DNA of 64,000 nucleotides, taken from Streptomyces sp. NBC_01439 (lineage in GTDB: Bacteria; Actinomycetota; Actinomycetes; Streptomycetales; Streptomycetaceae). The stretch is taken from assembly GCF_036227605.1 (NCBI RefSeq), contig NZ_CP109487.1, forward strand, positions 5,557,001 to 5,621,000, given 5' to 3'. Below the pieces are notes generated by a model. The model did not search any database. It was not told the DNA's origin and saw nothing but the letters and a program-made list of their open reading frames with translations. Made by a program: the position numbers and the translations under genes. Each line of letters begins with the position of its first letter. Within the stretch, counting starts at the first letter, position 1. Positions 40,380 through 48,996 of the stretch are shown here, one piece after another.

Positions 40380-41518
40380 GTTCGGGCTCCGCCGGGACCC
40401 TGTCGGTGACGCTGTGCCGCGACCCCCGGCAGTTCGCCGCGCTGGAGGAGCCCTGGAACAGGCTCTTCCGCGGCTGCCCCACCGCCACCCCCTTCCAGAG
40501 CCACGCCTGGCTCCACTCCTGGTGGCTGTCGTACGGCAAGGACGGCCGGCTCCGGATCGTCCTCGTCCGGCGCGGCGAGGAGCTGGTCGGCGCGGCCGCG
40601 TTGATGCTCGTGCACCGGCCGATGCCCCTGCTGGTTCCGATCGGCGGACCCATCACCGACTACTTCGACGTGCTCGTGGCCGCGGAGTACGCCGACCAGG
40701 TCGTCCCGGCGCTGGCCCGCGGGCTGCACCGGGCCGCCCGCGGCGCGGTCGTGGACCTGCGGGAGGTACGTCCCGGGGCCGCCGCCGAGGAGTTGTACCG
40801 GCAGTGGCCCGGGGTCTCCAGCGTGCTCGTCGACTCCACGTGCATGGAGCTGCCGACCCTGCCGTTCGACGAACTGGTCAAGCGGATGCCGGCCTCCGGC
40901 GCCCAACGGGTGCGGGCCAAGCTGCGCAAGACCGACGCGGCCGGGATCGAGGAGCACGAGGTCACCGAGCAGGAAGTGCCGCGCGCCGTACGGACCCTGC
41001 TGCGGCTGCACGAGAAGCAGTGGCGCGGCCGCGGGGTGACGCCCGAGCACCTGCGGCCCCGCTTCGCCGAACACCTGACCCGGGCCACCCGGCGGATGGT
41101 GCGGGCCGGCGAGAGCCGGCTGACGGAGTTCCGGCTGGACGGCAAGGTGGTGGCGGCCAACGTCACGCTGTTGTCGTCCGGGCTCAGCGGCGGCTACCTG
41201 TACGGGGCCGACCCCGACCTGCGGACGCGGAAGGTGGACGTCGCGACGCTGCTGCTGCGCTACGAGGCCGGGCGGGCGCTCGCCGAGGGCCGGCCGGTGG
41301 TGAGCTTCCTGCGCGGCAACGAGCCGTACAAGAACCACTGGCGGCCCGAAACGGTCGTCAACCGGCGCTTCCTGCTGTCCACGGCGGCGCTCGCGCCCCT
41401 GCTGCGCGTACACGAGTCGCAGATCACGGGGCGCGAACGGGCGGTGGACGTACTGCGGGAGGCACTGCCGGCCGCCAGGGACTGGCGGTCGCGGCTGGGC
41501 GAACTGCGGGTGCGATGA
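40376..41518 (+). CDS. CelD/FemAB-like GNAT acyltransferase, 380 aa
   Basis: ATGA overlap with the Wzz-like gene. The N-terminal FQSHAWLHSWWLSYG and the C-terminal acetyltransferase half with RLTEFRLDGKVVAAN, GGYLYGADPDLR and VSFLRGNEPYKNHWRPE identify the CelD/BcsL (Acetyltransf_6) group within the double-GNAT FemAB fold. Members occur in cellulose and exopolysaccharide operons and are thought to acylate sugars or attach amino acids. Last gene of the operon; its stop is 5 bases from the convergent hydrolase gene. Confidence 0.85.
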   Translation: MSSGSAGTLSVTLCRDPRQFAALEEPWNRLFRGCPTATPFQSHAWLHSWWLSYGKDGRLRIVLVRRGEELVGAAALMLVHRPMPLLVPIGGPITDYFDVLVAAEYADQVVPALARGLHRAARGAVVDLREVRPGAAAEELYRQWPGVSSVLVDSTCMELPTLPFDELVKRMPASGAQRVRAKLRKTDAAGIEEHEVTEQEVPRAVRTLLRLHEKQWRGRGVTPEHLRPRFAEHLTRATRRMVRAGESRLTEFRLDGKVVAANVTLLSSGLSGGYLYGADPDLRTRKVDVATLLLRYEAGRALAEGRPVVSFLRGNEPYKNHWRPETVVNRRFLLSTAALAPLLRVHESQITGRERAVDVLREALPAARDWRSRLGELRVR

Positions 41519-41523
41519 CCCGT

Positions 41524-43185
41524 CTAGAAGGGCCAGAGGCCGGATTCCCCGCCGAAGTCCAGCTTGATGCAGACCGACTGCTTGCCGACCAGCTTGGAGA
41601 GCCACTCGCCGAAGTTGAGCGGCACGCACCAGTGCTTGCTGTTGACCGGCGGCGGTGTGGGCTGCGGCAGGGGCTTCGGCGTGAGCGGGCTCGGGACGAC
41701 GGGGCTCGGGGTGACCGGCGAGGGCGCCGGGACCTGGGGCGTCGGGACCGCGGGCGAGGGCCGGGGGGTGGGCTCGGGGTCGGGTTCGGGGACCTCGGGT
41801 GTCGGGACGAGCGGGCTGGGAGTGACCGGCAGCGGGACCGCCGGGCTCGGAGTGACCGGCGCCGGGACGAGCGGGCTCGGGGCGACCGGCGTGGGCGTCG
41901 GGACCTGGGGTGTGGGGACCTCGGGCTTCGGGACCTGGGGTGTGGGGACCTCGGGCTTCGGGACCTGGGGTGTGGGGACCTCGGGCTTCGGGACCTGGGG
42001 TGTGGGGACCACCGGCGTCGGTACCACCGGCGTGGGGGTGGGGATCTCCGGCGTCGGGGCCTGAGGTGTGGGCACCTGAGGTGTGGGCACCTGGGGGGTC
42101 GGCACCTGCGGGGTCGGCACGACCGGCGTGGGCACCACGGGGGTCGGCACCACCGGGGTCGGCACCACGGGCGTGGGCACCACCGGGGTCGGGACCACCG
42201 GACCGGGCCGCTCGGGCGTCAGCGCGTCGCGGAAGGCCTTGGAGGACTCCGGGTTCTGCTTGCACTGCCACACGCCGTGCGGACAGTAGTCGGTGATGGT
42301 GTGGTAGAGCGGCTTGTGCTCCGCGATCCACTTCAACATGCGACGCACGTACTCCGGATTGTCCCCGCGCCGGAACAGCCCCCACTCCGGGTAGGAGATC
42401 GACTTGCCGTGTGCTTTCGCGAATTCGACCTGGTGTTGGAGTCCGTACGGCTGGGTGATCTGGTCGTCGAAGGTCTGGCCGGGACCTTGGTCGTACGAAT
42501 CCATACCGACGACGTCCACCACGTCGTCGCCCGGGTAGCACTTGGTCCAGCCGATCGCGTCCACCCCCCTGTTCGGGGCGAAGTCGAACGTGAACTCCTG
42601 CCCGGGTACGGCACGCATCGCGGTGACGATGCGCTTCCAGTACACCTTCCAGTTCTCCGGGTCCGGTGCGCACCGGTGGGTGTACGTGACGCCGTTCATC
42701 TCCCAGCCGAGCACGATCACCGTGTCCGGGACGCCGAGCTCCACCAGCCGCTCGGCGAGCCGCTGGAAGTGCCGGTCGTACTGGCCCTCCGCGCCCGCCC
42801 TGATCAGCTGGGCCACCTGGTGGTCGGGCACCCGGTCCTCGTTCCGTTCCTGCATGGGCACGTTGAGGACGAACATCCGGTCGTCCTCGGCCCGGCGCCA
42901 CTCGGCCCAGTGCTCCAGGAACGAGACCCTGCCCTCGATGCCGGCCCACTTGTCGCCGGGGAGGTAGGTGTGCCCGACCCGGATGTTCTTGCCGCCCAAC
43001 CAGCTCGACAGGTACGGGATCCGGGCCACCCCGGGCGGCCCGTAGTCGAGATAGGCGCCCATGGCGATGTCCGAGCCCTCGGGCCGGTCCTTCTCCGGTG
43101 TTGCGAGCGCGGCGCCGGTGGCCAGCAGTCCGGCCGTGACCGTACCGATGCAGGTGCTCGCCAGTCGGCGGCGTGGTCTGGGCAT
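41524..43185 (-). CDS. Secreted GH26-like glycoside hydrolase with Pro-Thr-Pro repeat region, 553 aa
   Basis: ATG with GGGAG upstream. Signal peptide to about residue 28. Residues ~40-320 form a GH26-like barrel with acid/base Glu162 in LGWEMNG and nucleophile Glu267 in SYPEWGLF. Residues ~330-505 are repeats of VVPTP/QVPTP/EVPKP. A conserved C-terminal cap follows (HWCVPLNFGEW, two Cys, ending in GLWPF). GH26 members cleave beta-mannans and related polymers; here it may trim or release the exopolysaccharide made by the operon it converges on. Confidence 0.82.
   Translation of the reverse strand: MPRPRRRLASTCIGTVTAGLLATGAALATPEKDRPEGSDIAMGAYLDYGPPGVARIPYLSSWLGGKNIRVGHTYLPGDKWAGIEGRVSFLEHWAEWRRAEDDRMFVLNVPMQERNEDRVPDHQVAQLIRAGAEGQYDRHFQRLAERLVELGVPDTVIVLGWEMNGVTYTHRCAPDPENWKVYWKRIVTAMRAVPGQEFTFDFAPNRGVDAIGWTKCYPGDDVVDVVGMDSYDQGPGQTFDDQITQPYGLQHQVEFAKAHGKSISYPEWGLFRRGDNPEYVRRMLKWIAEHKPLYHTITDYCPHGVWQCKQNPESSKAFRDALTPERPGPVVPTPVVPTPVVPTPVVPTPVVPTPVVPTPQVPTPQVPTPQVPTPQAPTPEIPTPTPVVPTPVVPTPQVPKPEVPTPQVPKPEVPTPQVPKPEVPTPQVPTPTPVAPSPLVPAPVTPSPAVPLPVTPSPLVPTPEVPEPDPEPTPRPSPAVPTPQVPAPSPVTPSPVVPSPLTPKPLPQPTPPPVNSKHWCVPLNFGEWLSKLVGKQSVCIKLDFGGESGLWPF
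41675..42205 (-). repeat. Pro-Val-Pro-Thr repeat array in GH26-like gene
   Basis: Fifteen-base units encode VVPTP or QVPTP; around 41,920-42,010 a longer 33-base unit (PTPQVPKPEV) is repeated three times almost exactly. In-frame and protein-coding, not a CRISPR array. Confidence 0.85.
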
Positions 43186-43335
43186 GGCGTCTCCCGAGCT
43201 TTCCCGAATCGGTGTGCTGTCCGAAGACGTTAGGCATCAGATCTGACGAATGGCCTGTTCGGTGACTGGCCGCGTAGGCCATTCGCAGGTGCGCACCACC
43301 CCCGCTTGGTCCGACTAGGTGAAAGACGCCGTTCC

Positions 43336-44844
43336 ATGCCCGCGTATCTCAGCCATGTGCCCGCAGTAGTGCTCAGACTCGATCGGAATCCGTTCCACCA
43401 CGGAACCCTCGGCGCCGTCAGATCCCTTGGCCGCAAGGGCGTGGAGGTCCATGCCGTCGTCGAGGCCGGGGGAGGTCCCATGGGGCGTTCGCGCTATCTG
43501 CACGCCGTGCATTCCGGGCCGGCGGGCGGGCTGGACCCCGAGGCGCCCGAGGCGCTGCTGGAGTGCCTGACCGGGGTGTCGGAGCGGATCGGTCGCCCGG
43601 CCGTGCTCATCGCCATGGACGACCTGAGCGCGATCGCCGTGTCGCGGGTCGCACCGGTGCTCCGCGAGCGTTACCGGATTCCCCATCAGCCCGACAACCT
43701 GCCCGCCCGGGTGGCCGACAAGGCCGAGCTGTCGCGGCTCTGCGCACGGTGGGACGTCCCGCACCCGGAGACCGTGATCCCGGCGAGCGGGGCCGAGGCG
43801 GCCGAGGCGGCCTGGCGGCTCGGCCTGCCGGCGATCGCCAAGTGGAGCCGGCCCTGGCTGCTGCCCACGGGGGTCGACGGGCTGCGCAGCACCACGCTCT
43901 TGCACACCACCGCCGAGGCGCGCCGGCTCTACGAGCGGTCCGCCGAGGCCGGGAGCAGGCTGCTGCTCCAACGGTTCCTGCCGGCCGGTCCGGACACGGA
44001 CTGGTTCTTCCACGGCGCCTTCGCACGGGGCGGGCGGCCGCTGCTCGCGGGCTCGGGCCGCAAGGAGTTGTCCTGGCCGGTGCGGACGGGGCTGACGGCC
44101 GTGGGGCGCTGGCTGCCGGATCCGGCGGTGGAGGAGGCGGGGCTGCGGCTCGCCGAACGGCTGGGCTACCAGGGGATCTTGGACCTCGACTTCCGCCGCG
44201 ACGAGCTGGGCTGCTTCCGCCTCGTGGACTTCAACCCCCGGCCGGGCGCGCAGTTCCGGCTCTTCGTGGATTCGGCCGGACTGGACGTCGTACAGGCGAT
44301 GTACCTGGACCTGACGGGTCAGCAGGTCCCCCAGCCTTCCGGGGGGCCGGGCCGGGTGTTCGTCGCGGAGAACTACGCGCTGCTGGCGAGGGCCCGGGGC
44401 GGTTCGATGCCGCGCCGCCCGGCGGCGGTGCCCGCCGCGGATCCGGCCGGGCCGGTGGGGGCGTCCGCGTCCTCGGGCCCGGGCGCGGACCAGAAGTCGG
44501 CCCCGCAGCGGGCCCCACAGCCGTCCGCCGAGCGGCGGAGCGTCGAGACGGCCTGGTTCGCAGCAGACGATCCGCTGCCGTTCCTGGCGATGCTCGGCGC
44601 CCTGCTGGGGCGGGGCGCGGGCAAGGGGGCACGGGCGCTGCGCGGGGTCCCGGAGCAGGGTCGCCGGACGGCGCTCGCGGTCGTCCGCGCGCCCCGGCAG
44701 CGCGGCCGGAACGAGGAGCCCATCGGATCCGGTGGTGCCGGAGCCGCCGGCGGTGCAGGCGGCTCCACCGGATCCGCCGTGCCGGCCTCCCAACCCGTTC
44801 CGCCGGAGGCCCCGGCCGAGCCGGACGAGCTGGTGTCCCGATGA
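43336..44844 (+). CDS. ATP-grasp ligase-like protein, 502 aa
   Basis: The inner ATG (MPAYLSHVPAVVLRL) matches the start of this family; a TTG ten codons upstream is possible. An ATP-grasp fold spans about residues 5-370: FHHGTLGAVRSLGRKGVEVH N-domain, LPAIAKWSRPWLL lysine strand, LLLQRFLPAGPDTDWFFHG, and the metal-binding LDLDFRRDELGCFRLVDFNPRPG. These enzymes join a carboxylate to an amine through an acyl phosphate. The last ~130 residues are low-complexity. Tightly linked to the following FAD enzyme gene. Confidence 0.85.
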   Translation: MPAYLSHVPAVVLRLDRNPFHHGTLGAVRSLGRKGVEVHAVVEAGGGPMGRSRYLHAVHSGPAGGLDPEAPEALLECLTGVSERIGRPAVLIAMDDLSAIAVSRVAPVLRERYRIPHQPDNLPARVADKAELSRLCARWDVPHPETVIPASGAEAAEAAWRLGLPAIAKWSRPWLLPTGVDGLRSTTLLHTTAEARRLYERSAEAGSRLLLQRFLPAGPDTDWFFHGAFARGGRPLLAGSGRKELSWPVRTGLTAVGRWLPDPAVEEAGLRLAERLGYQGILDLDFRRDELGCFRLVDFNPRPGAQFRLFVDSAGLDVVQAMYLDLTGQQVPQPSGGPGRVFVAENYALLARARGGSMPRRPAAVPAADPAGPVGASASSGPGADQKSAPQRAPQPSAERRSVETAWFAADDPLPFLAMLGALLGRGAGKGARALRGVPEQGRRTALAVVRAPRQRGRNEEPIGSGGAGAAGGAGGSTGSAVPASQPVPPEAPAEPDELVSR

Positions 44845-44906
44845 CCAGGACCGTCACGGCGGACCGGGCCGGGCCGGTGACCATCGAGTTGGAGGAGCGG
44901 CGTTGA
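44841..44906 (+). CDS. Tiny 21-residue ORF bridging the ATP-grasp and FAD genes
   Basis: ATG overlaps the ATP-grasp stop (ATGA) and the ORF stop overlaps the TTG start of the next gene (TTGA). Encodes MTRTVTADRAGPVTIELEERR. Its last codons contain the GGAGGAG ribosome-binding site of the FAD gene. It may be a coupling leader that carries ribosomes across the gap rather than a functional peptide. Confidence 0.35.
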   Translation: MTRTVTADRAGPVTIELEERR

Positions 44907-46213
44907 CGCGGATCGACGATCTCGTGGTGATCGGTGCGGGCCCGTACGGGCTGTCGATCGCCGCCCACGCGGCGGCCGCGGGGCTCGACGTGCGGCTGTT
45001 GGGGCGGCCCATGGCCTCGTGGCGCGATCACATGCCCGACGGCATGTACCTGAAGTCGGAGCCCTGGTCGTCCAACCTGTCCGCGCCGGACGGGAGGCAC
45101 ACCCTGGCCGACTACTGCGCCACCCTCGGCACCAGTGCGGAACACGGCACTCCGCTGCCGATCGGCACGTTCAGCGCGTACGGGATGTGGTTCGCCCGGC
45201 AGGCCGCTCCCGAGGTGGAGGAGGTGACCGTGCTGGAGGTGACCCCGCAGGGCGACGGCTTTCGCGTGCGCACCGCCGAGGGACCGCCCCTGCTCGCCCG
45301 TGCGGTGGCCCTCGCGGTCGGGGTGATGCCCTTTGTCCGCCACCCCGAGGCGCTGGCGGACCTCCCGCCCGCGCACTACTCGCACAGCAGCGGCCACCGG
45401 GACCTGAGCCGGTTCGCGGGCCGTGAGGTCGCCGTGCTCGGGGCCGGGCAGGCGGCCCTGGAGACGGCGGCGCTGCTGGCCGAGCAGGGTGCCCTGCCCT
45501 GCTTGGTCGCCCGGCGCTCCCGGCTGAACTGGAACACCGTCCCGCAGCCCCTGGATCGGCCCCCGTTGCGGGCCCTGCGCGATCCCCACAGCGGCCTGGG
45601 CACCGGCTGGCGCAGTTGGGTGTGGTCGGAGCTGCCCTGGGCGGTGCGCCGGCTGCCCGCGCCCACCCGGGAGCGGATCGCGGCGACGGCGCTGGGGCCG
45701 GCCGGTGCCTGGTGGCTGCGGGACCGCTTCGAGCCGCGCGTTCCCGTCCTGCTCGGGCACCAGCTGCACCGGGCGGTGGCGGTGGGCGAGCGGACCCGGC
45801 TCGGGCTGACCACCCGGGCGGGGGAAACCGTGGTGCTGGACACCGCGCACGTCATCGCGGCCACCGGCTTCGTCCCGGAGCTGGACCGCCTCGAGCTGCT
45901 CGACGCGGGGTTGCGGGCGGCGCTGGAGACCGTGGGGGAGAGCGGGGCGCCGGAGCTGAGTTCCGGGTTCGAGTCCTCGTGGCCCGGACTGTTCTTCGCG
46001 GGGCTGCTGACGGCTCCCTCATTCGGCCCTTCCATGCGATTCGTACACGGCGCGGGCTTCACGGCGGGGAGACTGGTGAGAGGAGTCCGCAAGCGCCTCG
46101 GCGCCCGGGGTCCGCGGTCGGGTTCCTCTGGTGTCGCCCGGTCGGGCCGGGTCGTTTCCCCCGGGCCGCTTCCGGGGGTACCCCCAGGGCATCCGAAGAC
46201 ACATCTGCGGTGA
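44903..46213 (+). CDS. FAD/NAD(P)-binding oxidoreductase, monooxygenase-like, 436 aa
   Basis: The TTG start has GGAGGAG at ideal spacing, and the FAD Rossmann motif VVIGAGPYGLSIAAHA begins at residue 8. A second dinucleotide motif VAVLGAGQAALETAALL (about 173-190) binds NADPH, and the AATGFVPELDRLELL stretch is the ATGF hallmark of the flavin N-hydroxylating monooxygenase/FMO group. Substrate unknown. The ATP-grasp neighbour suggests that the two modify the same metabolite or surface component. Confidence 0.86.
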   Translation: MTRIDDLVVIGAGPYGLSIAAHAAAAGLDVRLLGRPMASWRDHMPDGMYLKSEPWSSNLSAPDGRHTLADYCATLGTSAEHGTPLPIGTFSAYGMWFARQAAPEVEEVTVLEVTPQGDGFRVRTAEGPPLLARAVALAVGVMPFVRHPEALADLPPAHYSHSSGHRDLSRFAGREVAVLGAGQAALETAALLAEQGALPCLVARRSRLNWNTVPQPLDRPPLRALRDPHSGLGTGWRSWVWSELPWAVRRLPAPTRERIAATALGPAGAWWLRDRFEPRVPVLLGHQLHRAVAVGERTRLGLTTRAGETVVLDTAHVIAATGFVPELDRLELLDAGLRAALETVGESGAPELSSGFESSWPGLFFAGLLTAPSFGPSMRFVHGAGFTAGRLVRGVRKRLGARGPRSGSSGVARSGRVVSPGPLPGVPPGHPKTHLR

Positions 46214-46237
46214 GATCCGCGGAGAGAGGGGTCCGTG

Positions 46238-46612
46238 ATGAGCTCGGAGCGAGCGCAGGGCCGCGGCTGGGTGCGCATTCCCGCCAGCCGCGGGGAACAG
46301 CCCGCCGGTCGGTCCAGGGCCACCGGGTACGACCACGTCGGGTACGACCACGTCGGGTACGACCACGTCGGGTACGACCACGCGGGGTACGACCGGGGCG
46401 GGTACGACCGAGCCGGGTACGACCACGCCGCGTACGAGGGTCCGTACGCGGCGCCCTACGCCGGCCCGTACGCGACGGCCTCCCACGCCGACCAGCCCAC
46501 GATCTACCTCTCCGTGGTCAAGCGCTGGAGGGAGGCCGGACGCACCCTGCCGGGCCATCCCGACGAGGAGTGGGAGCGGCTGATCTCCCAGCCGTACTGG
46601 CCCGGCCGTTAG
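46238..46612 (+). CDS. GYDHV-repeat protein of unknown function, 124 aa
   Basis: ATG at 46238 has GAGAGGGG upstream; an overlapping GTG one codon earlier is an alternative. The central region (about residues 30-65) has seven to eight pentapeptides GYDHV/GYDRA, encoded by a nearly perfect 15-base repeat. The C-terminal ~40 residues (TIYLSVVKRWREAGRTLPGHPDEEWERLI) look like a folded, conserved module. No signal peptide. It lies 12 bases upstream of the phosphatase start and is probably co-expressed. Confidence 0.7.
   Translation: MSSERAQGRGWVRIPASRGEQPAGRSRATGYDHVGYDHVGYDHVGYDHAGYDRGGYDRAGYDHAAYEGPYAAPYAGPYATASHADQPTIYLSVVKRWREAGRTLPGHPDEEWERLISQPYWPGR
46326..46432 (+). repeat. 15-base tandem repeat (GGGTACGACCACGTC)
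   Basis: Four near-identical copies followed by three diverging ones, in frame in the GYDHV-repeat gene. Confidence 0.85.
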
Positions 46613-46624
46613 GTGGTGGGGAAC

Positions 46625-48712
46625 GTGGCAGCGGCGGAACGGGACGGACCCGAGCCGGTCCGGCGGTCCCCCGTGACCGTGCCCGGGGAGCGGTTCGCGC
46701 TCAACGGCATGGGCAGTCTCGAATGGGACCTGGGTGCCGGGACGGTGGTGCTGGACGAGGCCGCGATGAAGGTCTTCGACCTGGGGCCGGAGGAGTTCGA
46801 CGGCACCGTTCCCGGGGTCGGTCGGCGCATCCCGTCCGCGGACGGGCTCCGGCTGACCCGGATCGTCGAGGGCGTCCTGGCGGACGGCGGGGACACGTAC
46901 GGCGCGTACTTCACGGTGAAGCGGCGCGACGGGCGCGACCAGTGGACGCACACCTCGGGCCGGGTGCTCCGGGACGGCGCCGGGCAGCCCGAGCGGATCG
47001 TGGGCATCGTCCGGGACGCGACCGCCGAGCTGGCCCACGCCACGCTGCTGCGCAAGCTGGAGGCGGCGCGCGCCCAGCAGACGACGATCGTGCAGCGGAC
47101 CACGGAGGCCCTGTCGCGGGCGGTGACGGTCGACGACGTCACGGCCGCGCTGACCGGGGCGGGCGCGCTGGAACGACTCGGTGCGGACGGGCTGGCCCTG
47201 GGGCTGGTCGAGGGCGGCACCATCAAGATCATCGCACTGAGCGGGGAGTCCCTGGAGATCCTCAGCGAGCGCCGGTTCACCCGACTGGACGGTTCGCTGC
47301 CGCTGTCGCACGTGGTGCTCACCCGGCAGGCACGTTTCGTCAACTCGCTCGCCGACCTCGGCGGCGAGTTCCCGCTCCTCGCGGACTACCTGAACCGGAT
47401 CCGGTACGACGCCGCCGCCTACCTGCCGCTGATCGCGCAGGCCAAGGCCATCGGCGGGCTGGTCCTCTTCTACCGGCGGCGCACCGAGTTCAGCCCGGAG
47501 GAGCGCAACCTCTGCCTGGGCCTGGCGGGCATCGTGGCCCAGTCCCTCCAGCGGGCGCTCCTCTTCGACCAGGAGCGGGAGTTCGCGACCGGCCTGCAGG
47601 CCGCCATGCTGCCGCGCCGGATCCCGGAGATCAGCGGCGGGGAGATCGCGGTCCGCTACCACGCCGCCTGGAGCGGGCGGGAGGTCGGCGGGGACTGGTA
47701 CGACGTGATCGCGCTGCCCCGCGACCGCGTGGGCGTCGTGGTGGGCGACGTCCAGGGCCACGACACGCACGCGGCGGCGATCATGGGCCAGCTGCGGATC
47801 GCGCTGCGGGCGTACGCGGGGGAGGGCCATCCGCCGTCCACCGTCCTGGCGCGGGCCTCGCGCTTCCTCGCCGAACTGGACACCGAGCGCTTCGCCACCT
47901 GCATGTACGCGCAGGTGGACCTGGAGACGGGCGGCGTACGGGCGGTTCGTGCGGGTCACCTCGGACCGCTGATCCGGCACACGGACGGGCGTACGGGCTG
48001 GCCCAAGGTGCGCGGCGGCCTGCCGCTCGGGCTGGCCTCGCTCTTCGAGTACGAGGAGTTTCCCGAGACCCGGCTCGACCTGGTGCCCGGGGAGACCCTG
48101 GTGCTGTGCACGGACGGCCTGGTGGAGGAGCCGGGCACCACCATCACCGCCGGGATGGACGCCCTTGCCCAGGCCGTGCGCAGCGGCCCCCAGGGGGCCG
48201 CGGCACTCGCCGACCACCTCTCCGACCGGCTCTGGGAGCGCTGGGGTTCCGGGGACGACGTGGCCCTGCTGGTGCTGCGCCGGGCCCCCGACCCGGGAAC
48301 CCACCGGGCGCCGCGCATCCACCAGTACGTCCACCAGGCCGATCCGGAGGGCCTCTCGGAGGCCCGCTACGCCCTGCGCCAGGCCCTGCGCGACTGGGGC
48401 ATGCCGGAGCTCGCCGACGACGTGGAGCTGGCGGCCGGGGAGCTGCTGGTCAACGCGCTGCTGCACACCGACGGCGGGGCGGTGCTGACGATGGAGGTGC
48501 TGCCGGAGCCGGTCCGGCGCATCCGGCTGTGGGTCAAGGACCGCTCCAGCGTGTGGCCGCGCCGGCGCACCCCGGGCGAGGCGGCCACCACGGGGCGCGG
48601 GCTGCTGCTGGTGGACGCGCTGTCCACGCACTGGGGCGTGGAGTCCCGGGGCGACGGCAAGGCGGTGTGGTGCGAGTTCGACGCCGGGGGCAGCCCGCGG
48701 AACACGAGGTGA
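46625..48712 (+). CDS. SpoIIE-type PP2C phosphatase with PAS, GAF and HATPase domains, 695 aa
   Basis: Predicted regulator of anti-sigma/anti-anti-sigma switches. Start chosen at the GTG preceded by GGTGGGGAAC; GTGs at 46613 and 46616 are alternatives. Order: PAS-like segment (about 20-135), GAF (about 150-310, ending VLFYRRRTEFSPEERNLC), PP2C_SIG/SpoIIE domain (about 330-540) with GGDWYDVIAL and VVGDVQGHDTHAAAIM metal sites, and a C-terminal HATPase_c kinase-like domain (about 560-690) with ELLVNALLHTD and TGRGLLLV. Proteins of this layout are abundant in Streptomyces and link environmental signals to sigma-F/B-like factors. Confidence 0.9.
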   Translation: MAAAERDGPEPVRRSPVTVPGERFALNGMGSLEWDLGAGTVVLDEAAMKVFDLGPEEFDGTVPGVGRRIPSADGLRLTRIVEGVLADGGDTYGAYFTVKRRDGRDQWTHTSGRVLRDGAGQPERIVGIVRDATAELAHATLLRKLEAARAQQTTIVQRTTEALSRAVTVDDVTAALTGAGALERLGADGLALGLVEGGTIKIIALSGESLEILSERRFTRLDGSLPLSHVVLTRQARFVNSLADLGGEFPLLADYLNRIRYDAAAYLPLIAQAKAIGGLVLFYRRRTEFSPEERNLCLGLAGIVAQSLQRALLFDQEREFATGLQAAMLPRRIPEISGGEIAVRYHAAWSGREVGGDWYDVIALPRDRVGVVVGDVQGHDTHAAAIMGQLRIALRAYAGEGHPPSTVLARASRFLAELDTERFATCMYAQVDLETGGVRAVRAGHLGPLIRHTDGRTGWPKVRGGLPLGLASLFEYEEFPETRLDLVPGETLVLCTDGLVEEPGTTITAGMDALAQAVRSGPQGAAALADHLSDRLWERWGSGDDVALLVLRRAPDPGTHRAPRIHQYVHQADPEGLSEARYALRQALRDWGMPELADDVELAAGELLVNALLHTDGGAVLTMEVLPEPVRRIRLWVKDRSSVWPRRRTPGEAATTGRGLLLVDALSTHWGVESRGDGKAVWCEFDAGGSPRNTR

Positions 48713-48783
48713 CGGCCCGGACACGTCGAGTTGTGGGCGGCGGGAGCCGGGGCGATGATGCCGACCATGGAACGGAACGCGCT

Positions 48784-48957
48784 GTGCGCAGGCTGAGCAG
48801 GGGCGCCGTGACCGGCATCCTCGCCGCGCTCCTGCTGGCCGCCGGAGTGCCGACGGTCGTGGACCGGACGACGGGACGGCCGCACGCGGACTCCGGGTGC
48901 CGGGGGGTGGCCTTCATGTCGATGACGGGCGTCGCGCCCGAGTGCCGGTCCCGGTAG
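48784..48957 (+). CDS. Putative small membrane or secreted protein, 57 aa
   Basis: GTG start with weak ribosome-binding sequence (ATGGAACGGAACGC). Encodes a basic N-terminus, a hydrophobic helix about residues 8-24, and a short tail with two Cys (DSGCRGVAF ... VAPECRSR). Good third-position GC. Not a family I recognise. Lies 71 bases after the phosphatase stop. Confidence 0.5.
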   Translation: MRRLSRGAVTGILAALLLAAGVPTVVDRTTGRPHADSGCRGVAFMSMTGVAPECRSR

Positions 48958-48996
48958 CGGCGGCTACCGGGAAGGCGTCACGGCCGCGCACGGGCT

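Noticed and set aside
41675..42205. Possible CRISPR array
   Set aside because: Repeats are codon-phased Pro-Val-Pro-Thr units without unique spacers, inside a secreted hydrolase gene.
40079..43282. 1067-codon minus-strand frame and 1044-codon plus-strand frame
   Set aside because: Both run across several motif-supported genes in other frames; products are Arg/Gly/Pro noise.
46019..48724. 901-codon minus-strand frame over the phosphatase gene
   Set aside because: Shadow of the SpoIIE-type gene, which has complete domains in the opposite strand.
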